Positions 1 through 13,800 of a DNA stretch of 64,000 nt are shown here, piece after piece. The notes under the pieces were generated by a model. The model was not told where the DNA came from. It ran no database searches and was given only the letters and a program-made list of their open reading frames with translations. How positions within the stretch are numbered: the stretch's first letter is position 1; each line of letters opens with the position of its first letter. The DNA is taken from contig JBAJFE010000014.1 in the NCBI GenBank assembly GCA_037903355.1, forward strand, positions 6,696,001 to 6,760,000, given 5' to 3'. This DNA is from Trichuris trichiura (taxonomy: Eukaryota > Nematoda > Enoplea > Trichinellida > Trichuridae). Position numbers and translations under genes: made by a program.

Positions 1-150
1 CTCGCCTTATTGCTTTGTTGAAGGGGTGATTTCAATGAACATACGTGCAAACAAAGCAGGGTACGTCTTTCGGTTGAGCATTCTGTATGGCCCGCGAATG
101 GTCTTGTAAACGTCTAAGCGGCCCGCGGCAGCCGAAATGTTCCCCACTCC
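1..150. mobile_element. hAT-type MITE, 3' end fragment
   Basis: The segment ends in GTTCCCCACTCCTG and carries the same subterminal text (short-open 'cggcccgcggca' block) as the complete MITE at 2524-3175. The left part lies outside the window. It is non-coding and no transposase is visible. Confidence 0.6.
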
Positions 151-1885
151 TGGTCTACAGGAAGCAGATTTGCTCAGACAGATGTTTGCATTCCTCCTTA
201 CACCGCCTCTGATCAGTAATGAGAGATGTGATCAGTGGGATATTGGAGAAGGCGAGACGCATGTGCAACGAAGAATTTTTTTAAAGAGAATTAGGGTACA
301 TAAAAAGAACCTTCTTCAGCAAAGGCTACCCTGCGGCACTAATTTCTTTTATAACTACACATGCGTTTGCCAAAACGGAGGAAGATATTCTAAGACCGAC
401 AGCTCCACTAATCATCCTGCCGTATTACAAAGGTTTAGGAGAGTAAACTAACCGTTTAAGTAGAAACCATTAGTTTCCAAGTTTGTTTTAAAAAGTGCTG
501 CATTGCATAGATCCATTGTCAGGAATTACAGGATCAGAATGATCACGAAATGAAAAAACTACTGTCATTTACGAAATTATGTGCAAATACTCCGCTTCGT
601 ACATAAGACGATTGACAGGCAACACTTTATCCCGCAGATACTATTAAAACTTGAGTTGCCTGATGAATCGTTACAAAAAGAGTTTGGAAACAAAAAGTTG
701 AGGATGCCTATGGAAACTTCAGTAAAATGAAGCAGTCAAGGCGTTCGCAATAGTGGTGCACGAATCTCATTGCGACGCCTGACTGTATTTAAATAATATT
801 GTCAACAAACCAGACTTCCAGTTATGGAAAATTAATTTAAAATCACGTACGAAAAGGCGATAAACAGAGACGGAGGGTAAAGGACCACGATACCTAAGCA
901 GACCCAATTATGCAAAGTCGGCTGTGCACAATAATTAACTAGCGTTGTTTTCCTGTATAACCGGGCACAATCAGTCCAGCACTGATGAAGGAGCACGCTA
1001 GCATCGAACGCTTTGCGTTATAAAAAATTGTTACAACAGGGAAGTTCGTTTCGTGAAAAATGGAAGCGTGATAAATCTGCAAATTCGCACTTGTTGAATA
1101 TGATATGTAAAATTTCAGAGTTTATTACGGAAAAGTAACCCACTGCAAGCGGTTTGTCTGAACTTGGAGCTATTAGGATCGGCATTTTCAGCGTAAGTCC
1201 CCACGGAAAGTGATAAATTCGTTGTGTCCTTACAAAGATGATATACTTGGTAATGCTTTAGCTGTCCAGCGAAAATTGGCATAATTAGAGAGGGGAAAAT
1301 CTTATTAACAGGATACTTTCCCTGATTAGCAGTTTTTACAAGTTGTGCACTGTTAGTAACTTTGTTGCTACATTATTGTTATTGTTATTATTGCACTATT
1401 GTCATTAATTTTGTTGCATTATTGTTATTTAAAAGTTTTCCTCAGAAGAATGATAAAAAAACAAACGATTATCAATTCGGTTACTCATGAAACAAACGGT
1501 TTTTTGTCTGAATTTTGTTTGTGTTCGAAGCTCCTTGAATTTTAATCGATTGACGAGGCTTGTGAATTGATGGTTTACGTTCGTCTTGTTAAGTGTTTTT
1601 ATTGACGGAATATTTAGTCGTGCTGTAGTATAACGTGTCAGGCTTTCATATTTTGCCATCGTTGACACCTTTGCTGACTATGATGGTGAATTGTAAATAC
1701 GGCTAAGCGCTTTTGTTTGGAGAAAATTATGTTCTTTAGAAAGATTGTGTAGTTTGGTTGGAAACTGTGTGCTCTTTTGGTTTTGGTTCTGATTTTCCGT
1801 CGAAATTCTAACAGCATGATCAGCTTGTTTTCACATGTTTATGTGAAGATTGGCGTTAATTGAAACTTTCTATCGTGTTTTCCAG
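151..1885. other. No gene recognised (upstream of first NUP205 exon seen)
   Basis: There are short open frames only. The N-terminal half of NUP205 should lie upstream, but no exon matching the family could be picked out here, so this is probably intron. A 104-codon open frame at 137-451 starts inside the MITE end and resembles nothing recognised. Confidence 0.4.
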
Positions 1886-4800
1886 GTAATCATGAAGTAA
1901 TTTATCTTATGGAGTGCATGGCGCACGTTATGAACATGGCTGCTGCAGAAGCTTTGCATTTGTTTTATGAGGATCGTTTCGGTGAGACATCTGAATATTT
2001 CAAGTTTCTATTCGACGCAAGAATAATGACGTTTGGTAAGTGTGTTCTCTTTGTTGTTTTTGCGCTTTAGGAATTGGAGTTTCCATTTATATTTTTATCT
2101 GTAAATGTTTTTTTCAAACAGTAAACTTTTAGCTTTCCTGTAAGCTGTCGCACGCATTCTTATTAGCAGTTGTTCGTTTTTGAAGCCTCAATCACTGTTC
2201 TGCTTGCTATCTGAAAACCAGTTTAACTATTCAGTTGCGCGGGGTTCCTTTGAAGTATTTTTTGCAATGGGACTAATAGTGATGACTGATCAAACTTTCA
2301 TAAATGGCTTAACACATCTGACTTTAAAAAGGCGGGAGAGGCAACGGTCTGAATTAGCTACAGCAATGATGGCTCTGAAGGGGCGTTGAACGCTTTTGGA
2401 AGACACCTGGAGGGCCAACTTTTGCGCTAAACCCTAGATGTTTTACCTTTGTCATTTCCGCATCACTCAACCCTAAAATGCCAGTTAACCCTAAAATAAG
2501 AAGCACCCGCGATCTAGCTAAAGCAGGGGTGGGGAACGTCCTGCCCGCGAGACCATTTGCCGCCCACGCGCTGGGGCAACCACACATGGATGAGAGATTC
2601 AGTGAAATGTGATTGTGGGAGGTTATTTTTCATAATGCGATAAACATATTGTATGTGGATCCTAGTAAAAGGATAAATCTTGCGTAACAAGCAGGGAGCA
2701 TCAGGCTTGCTCGGAAGACTGCGTTGCTGACATTGTTAGTCTTCAGTGACCAGCAGTAGGCGCCACTATAATGTATGTGCGCGCGTAAGTAGCGTGGACC
2801 ATTGCTTTGTTCGAGATAACGACTGTCCAGCTTGCTAGAGCACTTCTGCTTTTTTTGCTCTTAGTAGTCACTGGCATCGTTCTCGCCTTCTCTTGCTATC
2901 GTTCTCAACGGTTTGCGCCGGCGGCCTGTCCTTTACGTCTTCGAAGTACAAAAAGGTTATTTCGTTCTCTGTAGTTGCGATTATGTTCTTGACAGCTGCG
3001 TTGCAGGATTGTCTCAAAATTCTGCCTTTTATCTCGGAGTTTCCTCGTCAGAGAAAAGCAGTTCCAAGCATCCCTTTAGGGGTGACTTTAATGAACATAT
3101 GTGCACATAAAGCAGCCTGTTTTTCGTTTAAGTATGCTATACGGCCCGCGGCACCAAAAAAGTTCCCCACCACTGAGCTAAAGCTTTGGTCTTTCCAACA
3201 GGCATTGGGAATGCTCAGGACCAAAGGGGCCAGTCAAATGGCTCTGCCACATATTCAGTGTTAAAAACAGCATAAATAGAAGGGTAGACGATGTGGTTAT
3301 GTGGCTCCACTTGTAGTTGCTGCAATTGCTGTGAACAGAAGAAACATAGCTTTGGATTAGCAGTGTCCTTGACGCTGTTTGTAACATTCAAGTCCTAGTG
3401 CTCAATGATACCATTTTTTGGAATCAAAAACTATCATTGCTGCTAAGTTTTAGGCAATAAGAAAAAGCATTAAATCTGTCAGCGGCGGTGATTAAACACG
3501 ACTAAATGTACCTGCGTAGTTTTCGCGCTGCTCACCAGTTAAACTTGAATTTACTAGCACTGTCGACTCTGCTGCCTAAACATTTTTTCGCGATGAAATG
3601 TTCACCAAGTTGCAGTTATTTGCTAGAACTATTTTCAACTTCAGGAACGGTCATTGGAAATGTTCCGCAATTACGCAATGATACCTAACATCTGTAATTT
3701 TTAAAGAGAGCGCATGCACATTTAAGGGACGTTCTTAGAGTCCAGGGTGAAGCGAAAATCGACAAGGGCGCTCTTAGGGAACACTTTTGAGATAAGTAGG
3801 CCGGTACGCCCCCTTAGCCGTCGGACTGAAATTCATTGGAAAGGATGCTCCTTAGCTGTGGATGCCACCTAAAATCCATTTTGGAACTGTTCTGTGACTG
3901 CTCTCCGGTCTACCATTTCAGCCAATGAGCACGCGCTAAATCGACCGAGCGTTAAGCATCCTGAAGAGGATGTAACCGGCTTGAAATTTTCTCAGAGAGC
4001 ATTCGCGACTCTGAGCACGAGAAACACTGCCTTACATTAATAAAATGCTTTAACGTGAGCGAATTGGACTGATGCTGAACATTTTTTCAATTAGTAGACT
4101 GAAACTTTGATTATCAAGACTAATTGCTGCAAGGGGTAGTCCTGATACAGAAAAGTCCAGATAATCGAGAGTTTGTTTACTTTACTCCTTTTCGTCCGTC
4201 TGTACGTATTTCATGCATCATTCTTTCAAGACAAGATTGTGTATGCTTCGTACGAGCACTGTCTGAGAGGTACGCACGCATTAAAAAGTCAAGCATTCGC
4301 CAACAATGTAGTAATCAGCGTCTGCTTGAAAACTGTTGTGCGCTTCATAGCTGGAAGGTCACGGATGCTCTTTAAGCACAGAAGGCGCTCCGGATCACAC
4401 TTGTCTTTTGTTTTGAACCATCTTAGGGCCTCTTCTATACAATGAAAAGCCTCATTCTTTAAAGGTACTCCTTTTTGGGTGTACTTTGTTTCGATAATGA
4501 TATCTAGACTTGCAAAGAACGACAACAGCCAGAAAGTGGCGTTTTAGAAAGAGAAGGGGTCCCTTCACAGCGTGACGGTTTACAACTTGAACGCCATTAA
4601 TTCATTTTGTAAGTCTGTTCTCTTTGACGACTCCGCATAATTGTGGTTGTGGTGTACTTGGTGCTTGAATTTATTTGCCCTGAAGATTTCAGCTTTTTCA
4701 GGCAACCGCACAACTAACATGTTGTGCACGCTTGGTTTACAGGCGTTTAACTGTTAGTGTACATAGTTTGTTTCTTCATAGAAAAGCGTTATTTTCTGAT

Positions 4801-7800
4801 ATTTGCTCAAAACATAAAACCTGTGCCATGGTCGCGTCAAAATGATTTTTTCCTCAGACTGCCTGAACTGAAGCGGCATCGCAATCCCTTCCGTTTGAAC
4901 GAGCATGCTGAGGACAAAACCGGTAGTGCCGAAAGCTAAGTTATTAAGCTTGAGCTTTGAGTAGACATAAGTTTCCTCCGTAAAAAGAAAGGAACACCGA
5001 AACAGACCTTGTTCTAACGAAATATGTTGCTATAATGTTATGTTCGTTCAAAAGCGGAAACAGTTTATTGCGCACCGGGACATTAAAAATACCGTATGTT
5101 ACCACGCATAAGAACTCCCCCCTGCGTTAGCAAAGGATGGTAATGATTGGCCCAGCAACAATGACGTTCATTGCTCAAGTCTAGATCAATTCTGATTAGC
5201 CAGTTTTCCGTGAATGCTAATCAGCCATTCAATTGAAACTGTCTTGCCTGAAGTGCAACGCAAAAACTGATCAGCTGCTGCTTAGCGCGCGTTGTAGAGC
5301 ATTGCGTAGGCTACGAGAAATGAATTGTGTTGAATAGGTTTATTGGACGTCTATTACAACTGTTGCATGTAAAACACGAATGAACAGATTGTAGAAGCGG
5401 AAAGAAAGGATACATGACGCCGAAAACATTAAGTGCAGTGCCAAAACGGTAAAGCTAACAGTGCTCTTGGTCACTGTTTGGCATTTGGTCGTCCTCTGTG
5501 TTCTCTGACAGGGCAGAAATGGAGCACTTTTGGAAAGACTTTATAACAGTTTCCGTTTTTACTTTACTCCACGCCTTTATAACGAACTGGCACAGCAAGC
5601 TGAGCGATGGAGCTCGCATTCGTCCGCTGGCTGTGTAGGTCTTCTGCCCGTTCGTCATCCATTCTTTCCACTCTTCTCGCATGTAGTCTTTAAAGGGCTT
5701 ATTAATGCAGACGTCCAGCGGCTGCATAGCTTTTCCTTTTTCATCGCTCACGTGCAGAATGCAATAAGTAAAACTGAAAAATTCTTTCGTTAAGGAAACT
5801 TATTCTTCCTTAGTCACATGGTTTTTTTAGTTGCTACTGAGATCGTGATACAAAGCGACGCGCGATACGCGGGAGACAAATTTAGACGAAAATGAGGAAA
5901 GCAAGTGTGTTCAAACTGTCCCAGTACGCCACTGTTACGTTTGAACCAACGAAGCACAGTCGTCCGTAGAAGCAACTTCATCCCACTTTAAGTGCCAAAG
6001 CTTAGGTAGCACCGCCTAATTTTTACAAGCGCAAAGCGAACGGAGATGTAAACTGTTCAACAGTTCGGCGAAAGAACAACACATTTCATCCTCTTTGGTT
6101 ACTATCAGCTAACATGTCACGTTACTCATGTCTGTCTGATGCAGCAAAGGATGGGAAATCACAGCTCCTTGAAGTTTGATGATAACACGGCGTGACCTCT
6201 ATCGATGATATCTGTAAGCTCAACCGATGACGGCTGCACGCTCAGTCAGTGGGTGCTCCTGCACCTGTAAGTATGCGCAATGGCTGTTGAAGTTTGATGA
6301 TAACGCTGCTTGACCTATATCAATGATAATTGTTAGCTGAATCGATGAGAACTGTGCGCCCGCTCAGAACCGAGCTTTTAGTCATCCTCGATAAAGGTCA
6401 AGCAGCGTTATCATGAAACTTCAACAGCCATTGCGCATACTTACAGCTGCAGGAGCACCCACCGACTGAGCGTGCAGCCGTCGTCGATTGAGCTTACAGA
6501 TATCATCGATAGAGGTCAAGCCGTGTTATCATTAAACTTCAAGGAGCTGTGATTTCCCATCCTCTGCTGCCTCAGACAGACAAGAGTAACGCGGCATGTT
6601 AGATGATAGTAACCAATGAAAATGAAATGTGTTGTTCTTTCGCCGAACTGTTGAACAGTTTACGTCTACGTTCGCTTTGTGCTTGTAAAAATTAGGCGTT
6701 GCTACCTAACTTTTGGCACTTAAAGTGGGATGAAGTTGCTTCTACTGACGACTGTGCTTCGTTAGTTCGTACGTAACGGTGGCGTAGTGGGACAGTTTGA
6801 ACACACTTGCTTTCCTCATTTTCGTATAAATTTGTCTCCGCGTATCGCGCGTCGCTTTGTATCACGATCTCAGTAGCAACTAAAAAAACCATGTGACTAA
6901 GGAAGAATAAGTTTCCTTAACGAAAGAATTTTTCAGTTTTACTTATTGCATTCTGCACGTGAGCGATGAAAAAGGAAAAGCTATGCAGCCGCTGGACGTC
7001 TGCATTAATAAGCCCTTTAAAGACTACATGCGAGAAGAGTGGAAAGAATGGATGACGAACGGGCAGAAGACCTACACAGCCAGCGGACGAATGCGAGCTC
7101 CATCGCTCAGCTTGCTGTGCCAGTTCGTTATAAAGGCGTGGAGCAAAGTAAAAACGGAAACTGTTATAAAGTCTTTCTGAAAGTGCTGCATTTCTGCCCT
7201 GTTGGAAGACACAGAGGACGACCAAATGCCAAATGGTGACCAAGACCACTGTTAGCTTTACCGTTTTGGCACTGCACTTAATGTTTTCGGGGTCATGTTT
7301 CTTTTCTTTCCGCTTCTACAATCTGTTCATTCGTGTTTTACATGCAACAGTTGTAATAGACGTCCAATAAACCTATTCAACACAATTCATTTCTCGTAGC
7401 CTACGCATTGCTCTACAACGCGCGCTAAGCGGCAGCTGATCAGTTTTTGCGTTGCACTTCAGGCAAGACAGTTTCAATTGAATGGCTGATAAGGATTCAC
7501 GGAAAACTGACTAATCAGAATTGATCTAGACTTGCGCAATGAGCGTCATCGTTGCTGGGCCAATCATTACCATCCTTCGCTAACGCAGGGGGGAGTTCTT
7601 ATGCGTGGTAATATACGGTATGTGAACTTTCGGGATTGTTCGTACCCCATCATCAGCGTAATAGGGAGTGGATTAGTTTTTTTGAATTTCTGTAGACTGA
7701 AAGCAGTTTTTCCCCATATAAATAATGGGTAATGTTGAAACAGGGTTTTGTAACGCCGTCTTCCATCCAACAATTCTTGAACACGAATTTCGGTTGCCTG

Positions 7801-10800
7801 GTCCGCCATAACCCTTATAATCCTTGCCTTTGGCGGAAGGGATGGTGGGTAATGGAGTCGGATGCGTAATCTAGATAAATGTTTGAGCTGACTGTTTTTC
7901 ACAGCGAATAGATGGGCACTTAGTATGAAGCAAGGTGTCTTAGAAGCTCCGCCGTTGTAAGCGTTTCTCCATCAAGCAGGCTGAATTAGTACATATTCGT
8001 GGTGCCTAACGGTATTGTTATGTTTTTCTAATTTGTTTTTAAATGTAGACAGCAAAGATATAAAAATTTCTAAATGATGTTTGTTCCACTGTCGCCTTAA
8101 AGTATTCAGCAATATGGTCAATTTCAGACGAAGGAAGCAATGGTACTCTTTTAAGTGCACTTATGGCTCCTGCTCTGAGAATGAAGTTCGACACAGACTT
8201 CAACATACCCCACTTGGTTTGTTTTAATTCGGAGGCCGTGATGAAGGCAATAATTTTGAGCTTGATTATTCCTTGGCATAAATATTATTTTTTAGGTGAA
8301 GGAGGCCTGCACTGTAATGGTTCCCAAAGGATTTCTACAGTGTGACTGCGACAGACTGCTCAGCCTTCTTCAAGGAGAAAAGGCTTTTGCCTTACAAGTG
8401 CTTGGTGGCTCCAAAGTTGAACTGTTCGAAAAGGCAGGTTGCTTATTTCCAGCAGTATCTGTTTTGAAAGGAATGATTTTGGCAGGAAATAGAAACAATT
8501 TTGAATTCTGTCGTCCAGTTCAACGTTTGCAGCTACTCCTGGTTTGTTCATCAACAATATTGTATAGCATGGAGAGGTTTAGTCGAAGCCACGACATGCA
8601 TGCTTGTTGCCACTCCTGTCCATGACGTGAAACGTATTCATTGCCTTTTGGCCGTTGCCGAAACCCTTCTTAATCACGTATGTCTTTTGCGTTTTTACTC
8701 ACTAGTTTGTCGGCATCTTAAAAGTCGGTAGACGTAGCAAAATATGGTTTCTCGAGATTGACGGTTGATTCCATTTGTTAGGAGTTGTCGATTTTGACTT
8801 TTTATTACTTCACTTTAGTTTTGAATTGCTTAATCAGGCATGCAGACGGCAAGGTTAAATCGTAAGGTCTCCTTAAGCTTCCAGAAGCGTATTTTTGTAG
8901 GAGCGACACAACATGAAGGCCACACTAAAAATAACGAATCATTTTTAGTAAATCAGGGTGGATCTAGATTTTAGATAGCATATTTTAGACTAGCCTTTTT
9001 GTTTAGAAGCAATTGGGTCGATTTAGGCTAGCTGAAACAGTTTAAGCAATGCTTCGGCAACAATGTGCGTAATGTTTTTAATTCCATTGGCTGAAGCTGA
9101 CAGCCGCCATTTCATTCCTTTTAATTTTCTTGAATACTGTGTGCTTAGTTTCAGAGATTTTCTTAATCGGTCTTCATGTAAATTTTCATTGTTTATTCTT
9201 CTTCGTTGCTTTCTGGGGTTAAACGAAATAAGTGAATGATCACTTGCTAGAGAGGTAGTTTATTTTTCATAGCTTTTGCAACTGGCTTGTCCATCCTTCA
9301 GCGATGACCCTTTTGAAATGATCTCTACCGCTGAAGAAGGACTGAAAGCTACGAAAAGTAAATGTTTTGTTCTCTGTTATTTCTCTAATAGTTGTTCATC
9401 CGTTCGCTAGTACGGTATTTGTTTCGCTTAATCTCGGAAAGCAACAAACAGCGTAGGCAGTAAGGAGCCGTATGAAGACGGAATACGCAATTTCTTTTTC
9501 ATTTTAAAATTCTTGCTTCTAAGAGTGTATTCAAAATATAATGCACTCTTGGGGAAGCATAAATGCTCGCTGTAAATAATCAATCAGTTTTATCGGTGCA
9601 CAAAGGCTAAACAGCCTGTTAAAAAGCTTGAATCTAATCCAAAGAAAGTTGAGGGTTGATAAATTTTTAGGGATATCCTGTTTCTGAATTATTCTTTTTA
9701 TTGAAAAATGTCTGAAGAATTCGGCAAACACGTTGTGCTATCATCAGCAGAATAAAAAGAATGTTGAATGGTAGCACTACCGGACATCGCTAATCACAAA
9801 ATAGGGCAGGTTGGAACCGTTTTCTTGGACAGAAATTATGTTTATAGACGAACGCTTTGCCGTATTTGCGGCAACTGGATTCCTCACTCCTTTGTTAAGA
9901 GCTGAAATTTCAAGTATAACAGCTTTTCTAGAGTTCAGTAACAAATACCGGTCGTCCTCAACATATTTCAGGGTTAGATTTTTGGAATTGCAAGATAAAT
10001 GGAAAAAACTTATTAAAGCAGATGGCACACTGCGCTGACGACTGGCCCCGGTGAGACCCGAAAGCTCCGCGATTTGACGTTTAGAAATAAACGTTAACTT
10101 AGCGAACGGGTTGCAAAGCCGCAAAGAATTTTTATTCTGAATAACGCACCCGTTAGCGAGGAAGAAAGAATAAGAAAAAAGAAAAATTAAAACTTGTAAT
10201 GAAACTAATTTTCCCACTTCAGACGTAGAATAATAAATGTTTTGTAAATGTTCTGTAGGGTTTTGTTTTTTATATCATCTGATGACTGCTGGTAAAATAA
10301 TTTTCAAATGCTCGTAGCTTTTGCGGTTGCTCGCTCATGTTTCGTCTTCATCAAAATGTCACAGAATGTGTATCAATAATAATCGCGAGAAAATATCCAG
10401 TGTTCACTCAGTCCAACCCAACAGTTTCTTCCTTGAACATTCCGTAATGGAAAGGGCATGCTACGGGAAGTTTGCAGCGACACCTTAATTTCGCGGCTGG
10501 TACGGTAGTTTGGGTGTCTTCATTATCTGGCATGCCTTTCCAAATTCTCAGTAGCCTTGATGAAATTTTAACTGTTGCTTTTAAAGTGCTTACAGTTTCA
10601 CAATTTAAGAGTTTAATGGCTAGCTTAAGGATGTCATAAAGCAGTGTTTCCCAAGGGGGCGATAGAAGGCTCAGGTGGAGATGAGCTCACGAGGGGGCAC
10701 TTGGGGTCTTTTTGAGGTAAGAGGGCACTTGCCCCACTTGGATCATCTATCTCGTTGAAAGTATAGTTCGCGAGCCAGCTATTATACGGACTGCATAAGA

Positions 10801-13800
10801 TAAAGTTGCATTTCCGCTATGCGTGCATTCTCAAATTTGAAGCCTCCGAGTCTCAGCTTCACTACATCAACCAGTCACCGCTCAGGAAATTGACCAATCA
10901 GAATAGGGGGTGATGGCAACATCTAGAAAGCGATGGCGAGCAAAAAGTTGGGAAACACTGCCCTAAACAATGGATTTTGAGTGTCGTTATAACGCCATGA
11001 CCAACAGGTTGTTCATACTGTTTGCATTTAGAGGTATTAACAGAAAAATTGCTAGGTTATTAATAGTGACATTGTGCAGCACACGTATGATCCAGAGCGT
11101 TGGACGCAATGAACAAAGCCATTTCCGAAATTTTTACCCTGAAAATATTGCTTGGTTCCGCCGCAGAAACACGGAACGTGGTGTTCTTGGACGAATATTG
11201 GGCAGATCTACTTCTTTTTACTTGCTTGTGTTTATTAATGACGTTAGACGAAAGGGCCTGTAGCGGGGACTGTACTCCTTCTATAGCTTTAACAAGAGCG
11301 ATGTACTATATGATGTTCTGTCATATTTTTAATGCTTTAGAATCTGGATGTTTGCATGAGCGAAAGTGCTGCAGCCTTGGTTTCCGTAGCTGGGCTCTTT
11401 CCAGCTTACTATAAAGTTTTGCATCATAATGGAGACATCACCCTGGATGATAGTATAAATCAGACGGACTCTCAACGAGTAGTTTTGGTCGAACTACATA
11501 AAAGCTTGCGAAAGATCCATTCTTTGCTGTTAGAAAAGATTGGTTCCCTCGGTTCGTACCTGTTTGCTTTGAACGAAGGCAGCCTAACTGACTTTTTTTC
11601 AGAAGCGCGCGCCTCCATTAAAAGCCGGGTGTATTTCTACACTAGTCTTCTTCTTGTAATGAACGCCTTAAGGCAAGGTAAGCTTGATGTGCTTTAATGA
11701 TCTAAGTTTTTTCTCAACATCGCTTTATTCAGTTATCGTTTGCATATAGCTAATGTGTTGCACCTACCGTCGACCTAAAAAAGTATCAATTTTTCTGTTT
11801 TTACTCATTCTTTTAAACAACAATAAAGTATTTTCGGATATGTTTTTCTACTAAGTCGCAACAAAAATTCTGTAGCCATTTGCTTATTACGTTTCTTCCA
11901 GGTTACTAAAGGTTGTGCGTGTTAAAAGATGTTAATTATAAGTAGCTTTTTCATAAACCATGTTTCCAGGTGGGTTCGTTGTCTTTTTAAACCGTTTATG
12001 AGAGTCCCACTGATCTTGAAGACGGGGTGCTTCCTAACGGGGTATTGGATTTTCATCACTGCTTTATACGGTATGTTTTCTTGCCAATTGATGGGTTCTG
12101 AAATTAAACCGAAGCAAATGCCCTACCAACGGATGGATGAGCAATTATTAAGGAAAAATACAGAACAAGTACTTAAACAGTTCGGAGCTTTCGGGACTAA
12201 CCTTGTCCCGTATTACCACCATCGCTGACGACGGATGAAATCGTGGATGTTCCTAGTAGACATCAAAGCATTCTAGGCAGTTGCAGTAAAACCATCGTCG
12301 ATTAATAATTAATTGGTAGAAAGTTATGCCATTGTAAAACAGGGACGCCAAATGTGTCAGAACTTTCGTTCCTTCCCACTGGTAAACTGTGACGGTTTTT
12401 AATGAAGATAGAATTTTCTTAATGAAGAATAACGATAGCTTCGCGATAGCGTGATAGCTTCGTAACACTCCCTCATACTGTTGACGACGGAACAAGAGCA
12501 GTTCCGAAACGTACGGTATACACATTGTTCTGTATTTTTTCTTACAGTTTGCTCATCTATCCGTTGGTAGGGCACTTTGAAGTTTACTTACAGATACATC
12601 CAGCAGGCCAAACCCGTGAATCTGAAGATCTGCTATGAAACAACTCAAGCCTGTTAAAAGACATCCTGTCTTTCGAAGCTTCGTGAATTCGTAATTGAGA
12701 ATAATCTATTATTGAAGGGTGTATTTTTAAATTATAGATTTATTTCCTAGTATGTTTAAAGAATATGCGTTGTTTTACCCGATCTTATTAATAATAGTCC
12801 ATGCCGGAACAAACGGTGGCATCCTTGTATAAAGAACTTCAACTTGCGAAGCTTTCAGAATACGAGACGTCCACGTCTGATCTGTATTTGCTCATATTCA
12901 TTGTCGTAGTTGAGTAGAACGATTGCCACGCCAAAGGATGGACGAGAAATTAAATTACTAGGAGAAGCACGGGACGCAACATTGCTTTGGGTTCACAGAA
13001 CTAACAGAACTCACAGAACTCTTTCTTTTCCTGGAAGCTACAGACTAAAAGTAGCCATACGATTTGTGCTTTTTAAATAATTTCTTATGCATCCATTACC
13101 ATCAAGACAGGTCAGACTGTGAAATCCTCATGTGAAGAACTGTTAATGCGCATTGCTGTATTACGACCTGTTATAAAGCATCCTCCGTTCTAAGCTTCCC
13201 GAAGCGTCGTTTCATGTTAGTAGTACAGTTCGTGGCAGAGTTTTTGTGAACCACGCGATTTCCAATTTTGCCGCTAGCTAGTAATGTTTTTCAGACGCGA
13301 ATGCTATTAATAGCTATGGATTGTGAAGTTATCCGATGGAGTGACATTTTCTTAGCCTCAGACTCTTTATTGCATTTTAATTCATTGAAATCTGTGTGTC
13401 TTTTGTTGAGTATTGTTAACTTCACTAATATTTAGGTTGCGTCATTTCCAGCATTGGTAGAAACGTGGATTTCCGCTCGTTAAATGGGCAATCGTGTTCT
13501 GAACCCCTTTGTGCTGACATTCCGCCGATCATGCTAACTGATACTTGCGATGGCTTGTATATCAACAAGGTTTGTGCTGCACTGTGAATTATTGTACTAA
13601 ATGTATGACTTCTTGTCTCAGTATTTGAATCAGCTCGATTTTTGTTTTTGATTGAATGCGGAATGCTCTCAGGTGGTGAATGCAGCTACGAGGCTGAAAT
13701 ATCACAGAAGGGTTTGCTCATTCAGGAGACCAACGCGGTTCCGCTTGTCATACTTAATAATCTTCTAATTGCTGCATTCTGTTAGTAATATCTTATTTAA

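Larger units (their letters stand above)
5092..7618. mobile_element. pogo/Tigger-like palindromic (foldback) element, 2.5 kb, TA-flanked
   Basis: The two arms of about 1.2 kb are inverted copies of each other, with the centre near 6355. The left end reads CCGTATGTTACCACGC, and the right end is its near-exact complement. Both ends are flanked by TA (5090-5091, 7619-7620), the target of Tc1/mariner/pogo elements. Each arm carries the same C-terminal piece of a pogo-family DDE transposase reading outward. The structure looks like two 3' halves of one element joined head to head. It lies inside a long NUP205 intron. Confidence 0.85.

Noticed and set aside
137..451. 104-codon open frame
   Set aside because: It starts inside a MITE end, matches no family and has no supporting splice context.
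10034..10066. CTGACGA...GAAA pattern resembling the hammerhead-like core
   Set aside because: It lies within what reads as PLE N-terminal coding sequence, has no clear 5-bp stem, and no foldback arms surround it.
9777..10217. 146-codon minus-strand open frame
   Set aside because: It is the antisense of the PLE N-terminal fragment; the plus strand carries the recognisable motifs.
11096..11262. Open frame DAMNKAISEIFTLK... as a further NUP205 exon
   Set aside because: The flanking exons 8486-8677 and 11341-11677 join directly in phase and match the family without a gap, so this frame is probably intronic.
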